A stretch of DNA of 64,000 nucleotides from Pyropia yezoensis (taxonomy: Eukaryota > Rhodophyta > Bangiophyceae > Bangiales > Bangiaceae). The notes under the pieces are model-generated. The model was not told where the DNA came from and did no database searches. It was given only the letters and a program-made list of their open reading frames with translations. The position numbers were made by a program, and so were the translations under genes. The stretch lies in the NCBI GenBank assembly GCA_009829735.1, contig CM020618.1, positions 7,903,119 to 7,967,118 of the forward strand, given 5' to 3'. Positions 56,177 to 64,000 of the stretch are shown here, in pieces (position 1 is the first letter of the stretch; the number at the start of each line of letters is the position of its first letter).

Positions 56177-58269
56177 GGGGCTTGCTGCCTACCCGGTGCC
56201 GGGCCTCGGGCGAAATACCCACCCATGGATGCCTTGCGTTGCGCCGCTGCCCGTCGAGACTCCTCCGGGATGAGTGGGCATGCGGACACCCAGTGTTGGG
56301 GGTCTCCGCACAACATACATCCGGACGTGCCGGCCGTCCCGGGCGTCCGCGTCGGGTTGGCTCCATAGGACCGGTTGCCTGCCTCTGGCGCCCAAGTGCC
56401 CGCCCCTTGGTAAGCCTTGGGTCCCGGTCCCCGCCGGCACATGGACTCCCCCAACCAGTTGGCTCTACCAGCGATGTGCGGAGGTGCTTCCGTACGTACT
56501 GCCAATGTCGGCAGGGGCTGGTTGGGGTCACCCGTAACCGGGGCATACCCCGTAGTCCGCACATACGGGACGCGCCGACCCGCTCCCTCGTTGACCTGGA
56601 ACTGGGTCCCAGCCGGGGCGATGTACGCTACCGTACCATGCTCATCAATCACCGGCGTCTCCGGTAGCAACAGGTGGCCCTGTTGGTCGACTAGAGGTTC
56701 ATCCTCGCCCGTAGTGGTATGTTCGGTCGCCACCAGTACTGGTGCGGCCTTACGTTCCACCCTCTCATGCCTCGGTACCGGCGTAAGACTGGGCTTGCCT
56801 CCTTCACCCTTGGGCTTCGGGGCCAAGGCACATTCCGGGTGTAGCACCCGGTAGGCGTCCCCTAGGGACTTGCACATATGCATCAGTCGACTGAAGTTTG
56901 TCCGGGCCGTATTGGCTCCCCGTGCGGATATCCGCACGTAGTTGGGTACTCCTGCGAACAAGATGGCCCGTAGTTCCCCTTCACCGAGGAGCTTCCCCAG
57001 CTCGTAGTCGAGCTCTTGGATCCGGCGTCCAAACATCTCCTCATCCTCCAAGGACTGGGCGGTGGCAGTGCGAAGTGCCCGATAGTGGTCTTCGCATTTG
57101 TCCTCACTGAGGTAGCTGCTAAGCAACTCCTTCAATATACCACGGTAATCCATGAGGGTGGCTGCAGCCCTCATTCCCGGCATCGGGGATGCCTGGCGGA
57201 GGATGCCTCGAACCCGCTCGTGAACAAAGAACGGGAGGATCTCCAGCGCCAGCCCCTCGTTGACGAGTGCCTTGTCTGCGGCGGCCTTAAAGCTAGTCAA
57301 GAAGCCGATGACTGCCAACGGGCGTCCGTTGGAGCCCCCGAACATAGGGACTCCCTTTATAAGGGTCTGCATAGAGCGAATCGCTTGGTGCGAGGTCGTA
57401 CGCATCGATTGCGATACGGCAGTGGATCGGTCCTCCAAACAATAACGTTCGGGAGTCAGTACCGACCTGAAGACTTCGTTGACAATCTCCGTGTCCGCGT
57501 CCTGGATATCCAGTCGCTTCGCAAGTTGATGAGTGAACTCTTCGGACTCCAACCGCTTCAGTAAGCTCGCAGTAACCTGCGCTGTCATCGCTTAACCCAG
57601 TGACGCTGGAACGTCCGGCGTCGGCGCCTCGGGTACCCGAGTTGCCTGGTTTCTGTCTTCGAGGGGGTAATGGGAGACGGTACCGTCTCCCCCCATCGCC
57701 GACTCTGTTCCGGCGTAAGTGTCCGCCAGGCCATGTCCGCGGAGCCCGCTCTGGGTGCTCCGAGCATAGCGCTCCGTACGGCTACGTTCCAACTCACCCG
57801 ACGAGTCGGATCCATATCCCGCCGTGTCCGGGGGTTGTCCAGGAGAAGCAACACCGGGGTTGGCCCTGGTGGCCTCCGAAAGTAGTCCGGCCGGTTCGAA
57901 CCGTACCGGTGTGGGGGGGACCCGACGGGGTACCGTCGTACGGCGTGCTGACATCAGCACCGCCATTGCGTCCTCCGTACGCTCTTGACGGGCGTCGAGC
58001 CCGGTGAACCGGGCTTCGATGCGGGCCAGTGATGCCATCAGGGAGTCTCCTGGTGAAGGTGGCGGCGGCGTGAGTTCGGCAGGGGACAGTTGCGGCGGTC
58101 CGCCGCCCCCGGCCGTCCGTGCCGTACCAAACGTTGATCCGGCACCGGAGGGCATCGGCGTCTCAATGTTGTCGATCGGGTTACCGATCGCGGTTCCCGG
58201 GTTCAGCTCCGGGGTCGGCGTCGACGCCGATCCGTCCCCTTGAACGTTCCCCGTCTCTTGGGGAGACAT
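56173..58269 (-). pseudogene. Gag polyprotein of the Ty3/gypsy element, with in-frame stop
   Basis: Starts at ATG 58269. The first 225 codons are Pro/Ser/Thr-rich and end in TAA (57592-57594); the same frame then continues to 56173 with an ATG at 57588. The second part is helical and capsid-like and near its C-terminus has a CCHC zinc knuckle, CMLCGDPQHWVSAC (C-x2-C-x4-H-x4-C). The stop could be decay or mark two separate proteins. The end overlaps the protease frame by four bases, consistent with a frame change between gag and pol. Confidence 0.85.
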
Positions 58270-58475
58270 AGTCACAATCAGTCAACCGACGTAACAGTCA
58301 CCACGAATAAGAGAGCGAGGGGGTAGTTGGGGGAGAGTAACCGTACATCGCAGTCAAACGCAACCACTCAAAACAATGAACAGATCGCCGCACCACGAGT
58401 ACAAGAAAAGGACTGGATCCCTATCCGTGTGCCTGGGCCGAAGACGGCGTCACCACAAGGGTGACGAAGACCCGT

Positions 58476-58492
58476 CCGCTGCTGCTCCACCA
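58476..58492 (-). other. Primer-binding site of the Ty3/gypsy element
   Basis: Two bases inside the 5' LTR the minus strand reads TGGTGGAGCAGCAGCGG. It starts with TGG, the complement of a tRNA CCA end. The priming tRNA was not identified. Confidence 0.6.
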
Positions 58493-58493
58493 A

Positions 58494-58857
58494 TGTAGCA
58501 CAATAGGGTATCCGCTACGCGTCCACTCTCAGGGAACACTCACCACGATGGATCGGCACCAACGTCACCGGGAGGCCAAGGTTTCTGTCCTTGGAGCGCA
58601 AGCCACGGGACCAAGATGGGAGCCCAAATGGGAGGGGTTTGTTGTTCTGCCTTGGCCGGCGGTGGATTCGCCGCCGGCCCCCTCGTTACAAACCCTCGGA
58701 GACACTACAAACTACCCTCCACCCCAAGATGCAAGTCCCTCTGGTCATACGTAGCTTGTAGATACCGTGACCAGTACGGACTCTCAAATTGAAAGCCAAG
58801 GATTAGAAGTAGCCCCCCTAATATTAGGGTCACAATACGGCCGACCATATTGCTACA
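58494..58857 (-). repeat. 5' LTR of the Ty3/gypsy element
   Basis: 364 bp with the same TGTAGCA...TGCTACA ends. It should contain the element's promoter for minus-strand transcription. No unambiguous TATA box was picked out. Confidence 0.97.
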
Positions 58858-61215
58858 CGACGGCTATCCCCGTGGCGGCGGTGATGGCGGCGGTGCTCAT
58901 GCTTAGCGCGATGGAGGTGCAGGCGGCCGCTATCCGCGTGGCGGTCACGCTCGTGGCGGTGGCAAGGGAGGCGACGGCTATTTCTGTGGCGACGGTGATG
59001 GCGGCGGTGCTCATGATTGGCGTGATGGAGGTGCAGGTGGCGGCTACGGCGCAGGCGAGGGCGCAGCCGGCGGAGGCTCCCGTCCTGCCGCCGGCCGGGC
59101 CGGGGATGCGTTAAGCGGCCGTGCTGGCTGCGCCGGGGACGGCTACGGTGGAGGCCCCAGCGGTGCGGGCGGCGCTCACGGCGCTGGCACTGCCGGTGGT
59201 GCCTATGCGGGCGGTGGAGGCCGCGCTCACGGCGGATGTGCTCGTGGCGGCGGCGGTGCAGTCCGCGGCTATCCCCGTGGCGATTGTGGAGGCGGTGATT
59301 TCTATGCCGGTGACTCTACCCATGGTGTGGGTGACCATGCGCGTTGGGCCACCGGCGGTGTCTATGGTTGCGCTGATGTTGGCGCCAGGGCGACATATGA
59401 GGGTTGTGGCGTCGCTGCGGGTGGGGCGTACGGCGAAGGCGGCGGTGGCGGTGGTGCTGGCGGTGCACGTGAAGCCGCCCGCGGCGGTGCTGGTGCCGGC
59501 CACCCGAGTGGCGGCGCCGGCGCCGGTCGTGACGGCAGACGGCATCACGGTGTCGATGCTGCATATGCCCGCTGTCCCGGTGGTCCGATTGTTGGCGGTG
59601 GTCCGAGTCATGCCGGGGGTCCGAGTGGTTCCGGCTGTCCCGGCGGTGCTGACGGTGGTGACGGCACCCCCGGTGGGCAAGGTGGCGAACACCTCTGGAC
59701 AGGTCAGGTAGCCGGGGGCTTTGCTGGCGATGACGGTGACTATGGTGCGGACGGCGGCTACCACTATGATGTCGCCGGCGGTGCCGGACCGCGAGCTGAT
59801 CTTGAGCCTGCCATAGGTTTTCCGCCCTGCGTCAAGAGTGTGGCGAACTCTACCTTCCTCATTTGCACTGCCTGCCGCAAGTACCTTAGTTCTCGGGCGC
59901 CAATGGAGCAGCATCTGGCTGGGCAGCCGCACAAGAAGCCGATGGCGTTGAAGCGGTACCAGACGGCGGCACCCCCTGCGCATTTGCGCGAGATGAACTT
60001 CGAGCGGTGGTGGTGCTCTGCGTATAACAGCGCCGTCGACTCACCGGTGGCCATGCTTCGGCATTGCACTGGGTGCGCTCACGAACAATCCCTACTGCTG
60101 CTGCAGCGGATGAGCGACAAGGCGACGCTGATGAACCTAGCAGCGACTGTGAGGCGGGCGCAGGACGAGTTTACGCGGGACGGCGGCGACATGTTGGAGT
60201 TTATCGGTTTGCCAGACATGCACATGGTGCACTCTGCAGCGGCCGCTGCGCCGGCGGAGCCTGCGCCGCCTGTGCCTTCACCGGCCGCGCCGCCTGGGCC
60301 GCATGTGCCGGCTGTCCTGGCGGCGCCGCCAGTGGCGCGATCGACCGCAGCACCGGCGTGGCCACATGCTGCTCGCGCTCTAACCGGTGCTGAAGTTGTG
60401 CCTGGGGCACGTGCTGGTGGTCGCGTCGCGGGCACGTCGGGGGACCCCGACACTTGGCTCACTCCGACTACTGCGCGCGGCGAGGGGCGCGACCCCAACA
60501 ACCACCGCAGCCGCAAGCGCATCCGGAGCCGCAGCCGACGCGGTCGCGCGTCAAGCCGTTGCAGCCGCAGCACCTCTTCGCGCAGCTCCCGGTCGCGCAG
60601 TCGCAGTCCTCGGAGAAGTCGCCGCAGGTCGCCCAGTCGCAACGCACGTGACCACCGTCGTCGTGCTTGGAGCCTCTCTTCCAGCAGCAGCAGCACCAGC
60701 GGCAGAAGCAGCGGCCGTATCGACTTCACTGGGCGGGGGGAGCGGCGTCGCAGCAGCAGTTACAGCCGCAGCCCGCGGCGCCGGTCCAGTCTGGCGGGAG
60801 CCCGCGCTGGCGACGGGCATGGAGGTCGTCACGGCAGTGTTGGCAACGGCAGCGGCCGTCGTCAATACGAGGCTAAGGAGCCGGTGCGCAAGTCCACAAA
60901 GGGCAAGGGGCCCATGGTCGACCCCAATCGTCTTGCTATTCGTCTGCCTGGGGGTGCGCTTTTGCGTTTGACATGTCGTCATTGTCAACGAGTTTTCCGT
61001 TCAAACAGTACTTTTCAACGGCAGTACTGCGACGACTAGGAGGTGGAGGGTCTCGTGCGTGCTGTCCTTTCCTGCTGCTTGCGTTCATTTATGTTGCAAC
61101 CGTTTGCGTCGCATGTGCTTTCTATTTCTCCCTTTGCTCGTGCCATGACGATTTTCAATCGCTGTCCTGTGAGAAGGGTGCGTGCATGTTGGTAATGTGG
61201 AGTTTCGCGTATTTT

Positions 61216-62878
61216 TCAGAGGTGGCGTTGACACACGCAGACGGCCCACGAGGGGCGCTCGGACAAGCACCCGTCGGCCACCCGTGACGGCACGTCGGCC
61301 TGCGGGTGCAGTTGGTACCAGGTCACCAGCTTGGGGGGAAAGGGGGGGGTGGCGCCCGCCAGTGGGTGGCTGCTCAACAGCGTCGCCGCCCACCCGGCGG
61401 GCAGGTTAGAGGGGGACAGAAGAAGCCCGCGGGAGATGGCTGCGGCGGCTGCGGCGGCAGCAGCCACCGCCAGGACCCCGACTATCTGCGTCAGCACCGA
61501 CCAGGCGGCGATGCTGGCGTCGGCGCCGCAGCCACCGCCACCGCCGCCGCCGCCGCCGTCGCCACCAGTGGCAGCGTCGACCTCGGCAGTGTTCAGGGCG
61601 TCGGGGTGCCGGACACCACCACCACCGCCGCCACCGTCGACGCTGTCCGTGTCGTCTTTTTCCAGGTGCAGCAGGTCCCGGTCGGCGGCGGCTGCGGCGG
61701 CGTCGCCGGCCGCTGCCGCCGCCGCCGCCGCGGACTGACCGCCCCCCCCCCTCCCCCACCCTACGCGGCAACGCCCAGGCCGAGGTTCGTGTCGAACACC
61801 TTTCGCGCCTGCTCCGCCCGCGTGTCGGCCGACCAGCGGGCGACGACGCGAGAAGCCTCAGCGAGCACCGCCGACAGCTCCACCGCGGCGGCGGCGGCAG
61901 CGGGGCCCACCGCGACGTCAACTCCCTCTGGGGCGGGCACCCGCCGTCGTCGCGGTCACCGCGGCGGCCACGTCGGCTGGCGGCGGCGGCACCGCCGCCG
62001 TGCCGCCGCGCGCCTTGCCCTTGCCGCCGTCGCCGCCGCGGCTGCCATCGGGGAGGCGGGCGCCGAGGTCGGCCACCAGCCGCAGGGCGGCCCGTAGCGC
62101 GCGCGCACGGACGTTGCTGTCCTCCCCCGCTGCCAACAGCACCTTGGCGCCTGCCAGCCGGATGGCCGCCGCGCCCGTGTCGACGACAGGCGCAGCAGCC
62201 CCCCCGGGGCTCCTCCCCCACCCCCCCCTCCCTTTCCCCCCCCCCGGCCGCCGCCACTGCGCGCACCACCCGGCCGGCGTGCGCCCAGCCCGCGCCAGCA
62301 GGGGCGGTGGCCATCGGGTGCGCCGCCGCGTCGGCGCCCAGCCGGCGGTGTCGGTCGCCCAGCCGCAGCACTCCCGCCAGGCGGTTGCGCAGCGCCACCG
62401 CCGCAGCGGCAGTTGCGGTCAGCTCGGACCGCACGGCCCGGCCGGCGGGTTACAGCGTATGCGCATCGACGCGCCACCGCGCCGCAGCGGCCGCAAGCGC
62501 CGCCGCCGCCGCCGCCGCCGCCGCCGACGCCGACGCAGTGATGCGGTAGGCGCCGCGCCAGAGTGCTCCCCCCTCCCCACGCCACCCCGCCGCCACTGCC
62601 ACCGTTACCGTCGCCTACCTTAGCTGCAGCGCCCCCGCCGCGGCGTCCTCGACGTCGCTCAGCAGTCGCAGCCGCCCCGCCGCCGCGTACACGGCCGCGG
62701 CCGACCCACCCGGCCCGCCGCGGCCCACCGCCGCCAGCTCCTCTTCGCGGGCGGCGCCGAGCGCGGCGCACGCCGCAGCCGCGTCGCCAGCCGCCAGCGA
62801 CCGCAGGATGATGTGGAGGTGCCGGTGGAGGCGGCTACCTACGGTCGTGGCGGCGGTGGCGGCGGCACCAGCCGTCAC
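61216..62878 (-). CDS. Hypothetical Ala-rich protein with C-terminal hydrophobic segment, spliced or frame-disrupted
   Basis: Minus-strand coding-like segments in order: HLHIILRSLAAGDAAAACAA and AAAVYAAAGRLRLLSDVEDA (62850-62620), ending at a good donor (CTAAG/GTAGGC, GT at 62618-62617); an Ala-rich helix with AVALRNRLAGVLRLGDRHR near 62370; AGEDSNVRARALRAALRLVAD near 62100; AVELSAVLAEASRVVARWSA and ARKVFDTNLGLGV near 61870-61770; and the end DLLHLEKDDTDSVDG, Gly run, AAWSVLTQIVGVLAVAAAAA (likely membrane span), PKLVTWYQLHPQADVP, stop TGA at 61216. Pieces lie in different frames; one boundary looks like an intron, others fall at homopolymers. Probably a membrane-anchored helical protein. Family not recognised. 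Confidence 0.45.
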
Positions 62879-63576
62879 AACGGCGCGGTGGCGGAAGCAG
62901 CGCTACCGCCGCCGCCACCACCGCCGCTGCTGCCACCGTTGCCACTGCCCCCCCTCGATGTCCGCGTAAAGGCAGCGAGGCGTTCTGCCGCCGGTGATGG
63001 GGAACGCCCGGCCACCGGCACCCACCCCCCCCCCCCCACCTCCCCCGATTCCCTCGCTGGCGCCCAGCGCAACGCGCCGACGGACCGTGGAGCTGCCCTA
63101 ACCCCTGTCGGCGCGGCGATCACCCGCGGCGCGCGCACACCGCGGCATCTGATCAAGCGACATAGATGGCAACTGCACCAGGCGAGTGAATGTGGAGAAA
63201 GAGACAAGAGTGCACCCGGGTCAGTATCGGATTCAGCGTCTGCGACACGACCGGGAGCCTCAAGGGTCGTGAAAAAGACTCCCCCAACTACGTCTGACGC
63301 ATCAAGTCCGCCCCGCATGACAGCTGAGAGGACCTGGGTGACGACCGACGCACATCTACGAGAATACCAGTCACCCGACCATCCAAAGTACCGTTCTCGC
63401 GCCCACGTCGTCACCATGTGACATACTGCATCAGAAGCCAAGGTGCTCACAGCGTGCTGCGTCATGGGATGGGAATGCGACTGCATGCCGCGAGGGGACG
63501 TGGAAAGACGACGGTTGTGACGACGTCCATGATGCTGACGACGGTAGTCGAACGGCGGGCGACGACGGCCCCACAT
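62875..63576 (-). CDS. Hypothetical protein, possibly the N-terminal part of the downstream minus-strand gene
   Basis: An open frame of 233 codons. The middle is protein-like (CHMVTTWARERYFGWSGDWY, VTQVLSAVMRGGLDASDVVG, VADAESDTDPGALLSLS), with a Cys/His cluster (WCSCHLCRLIRC) and a Gly/Ser-rich tail. It overlaps the start of the next minus-strand segment by four bases in another frame. Start codon uncertain; no family recognised. Confidence 0.35.
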   Translation of the reverse strand: MWGRRRPPFDYRRQHHGRRHNRRLSTSPRGMQSHSHPMTQHAVSTLASDAVCHMVTTWARERYFGWSGDWYSRRCASVVTQVLSAVMRGGLDASDVVGGVFFTTLEAPGRVADAESDTDPGALLSLSPHSLAWCSCHLCRLIRCRGVRAPRVIAAPTGVRAAPRSVGALRWAPARESGEVGGGGWVPVAGRSPSPAAERLAAFTRTSRGGSGNGGSSGGGGGGGSAASATAPL

Positions 63577-64000
63577 CTCGCGGGGTCTGCCTCGGCTGTG
63601 ATCACGAATTTCGGGGCAGAAAATGGGAGCAGGTCGCTTACTGTAACGTCGGCTTGGTGCCGGCCAGTCGATTCATTGTCGACTGACGAATGCATGGATT
63701 CGACCACTTTTTGGAAAGAAGTCCGATGCGGCCGGCAATCCGGGAACGTCTGCAATGATTGGCGACCGCCGAGGGACAGACCGTCAGGAGGGAGATCCTT
63801 CCCTCACAACTTACTGCCATCGGACCGCACGACGAATGGCGCCCGTGCAGCAAAGGTCTCTACAGTGCGGTGCGTGTCGCATCACACACGGTTTCGGTAA
63901 GTGCCCTGGTGGATGCACTGCATCTGCATTGCTTTGCGCTCCGTCACGGCTGCTGCCATGTTCTCTGAGCAGGAGAGACTGCACGCACTCGGATCGTATT
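63577..64000. other. Right edge, no supported gene
   Basis: Moderate GC, short ORFs on both strands, no motif. It may be upstream sequence of the minus-strand gene to its left. Confidence 0.5.

Larger units (their letters stand above)
48122..58862 (-). mobile_element. Ty3/gypsy chromovirus-type LTR retrotransposon, full length but degraded
   Basis: The element proper is 48127-58857 (10.7 kb), bounded by 364-bp LTRs and flanked by CGACG at 48122-48126 and 58858-58862. Coding sense is minus, so the 5' LTR is on the right. Order gag, protease, reverse transcriptase, RNase H, integrase, chromodomain identifies the Ty3/gypsy class. Gag, protease, RT and the integrase are each interrupted by stops or frameshifts, so this copy is not autonomous as read. 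The LTRs differ at about 14 of 364 positions (near 96% identity), so insertion is not very recent. About 3.4 kb between pol and the 3' LTR hold antisense ORFs. Confidence 0.95.
46643..61039 (+). pseudogene. Gly-rich zinc-finger/RS-domain protein gene split by two retroelement insertions
   Basis: Coding parts are 46643-47347, 47997-48126 and 58863-61039, which join in one frame when each insertion and one target-site copy are removed; the 114-bp Gly-rich repeat (38 codons) then keeps exact spacing (47214, 47328, 48091, 58941 become 114 apart). The protein has an Asp/Ala N-terminus, several hundred Gly-rich residues, then at 59863-59931 a finger with C-x2-C-x12-H-x5-H spacing (the U1/matrin type that binds RNA), an Ala/Pro linker, an Arg-Ser domain at about 60505-60800, and a C-terminal C-x2-C (LTCRHCQRVF). 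An RS domain plus this finger suggests a nuclear RNA-processing role. One in-frame TAG (58904-58906) lies in a repeat where the sister repeat has GTG. A shorter protein could still start inside the 3' part; an open frame with the finger and RS domain runs from 58907 to 61039. Confidence 0.75.

Noticed and set aside
54514..58906. Genome-wide reassignment of TAG as the explanation of in-frame TAGs
   Set aside because: Expected residues differ at each site (Lys, Trp, Val), the Ty3 element also has in-frame TAA stops, and several apparent genes end in TAG. Simple nonsense mutation is more economical, though the H3 site stays open.

Overview
The window is nuclear DNA of a GC-rich eukaryote. Two genes have clear GT-AG introns of about 160-270 bp, there are several eukaryotic retro- and DNA transposons, and nothing looks bacterial (no operons or Shine-Dalgarno spacing). 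The Ala/Gly-rich proteins, long G/C homopolymers and intron style suit a GC-rich alga (bangiophyte red or volvocalean green) or a similar protist. That placement is inference; the sequence does not fix the lineage.

Layout. 1-5.4 kb: minus-strand remains of what looks like a non-LTR retrotransposon, running off the left edge. 5.9-7.0 kb: a His/Pro/Gly-rich EF-hand protein. 8.7-10.8 kb: a four-exon glutamate dehydrogenase, the best-supported gene here. 13.7-16.1 kb: a P-loop NTPase plus PD-(D/E)XK nuclease-like gene of the Crinkler/RHS type, with a one-base frameshift in its Walker A motif. 17.5-18.8 kb: a structurally complete Tc1-like transposon. 20.4-22.1 kb: a spliced Cys-rich gene of unknown family. 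22-37 kb: very GC-rich Ala/Gly-coding DNA, plus strand up to about 25.7 kb and minus strand after it, with a 500-N gap at 30533-31032. The 4.1 kb on the two sides of the gap are the same sequence, so the apparent duplication is almost certainly an unmerged contig overlap. 37.4-38.7 kb: a broken IS630/Tc1-superfamily transposase.

40.4-61.0 kb is the most interesting part. A divergent histone H3 with CENP-A-like features lies in a 3473-bp unit present twice in tandem. The second H3 copy is fused in frame to the 5' part of a Gly-rich gene and has lost the TATA-containing upstream region. Both H3 copies carry a TAG codon just before the C-terminal helix. The Gly-rich gene continues after copy 2, is broken by a 644-bp LTR-like insertion and then by a 10.7-kb Ty3/gypsy chromovirus, and resumes beyond them as a zinc-finger/RS-domain protein ending at 61039. 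Its 114-bp internal repeat stays exactly in phase when both insertions are subtracted with one target-site copy each, so this is one ancestral gene. The Ty3 element is degraded (several stops and frameshifts, LTRs about 96% identical) and has a 2.4-kb antisense coding-like region between pol and its 3' LTR.

61.2-63.6 kb: minus-strand coding-like sequence with a C-terminal hydrophobic segment. The remaining intervals hold no gene that can be supported.
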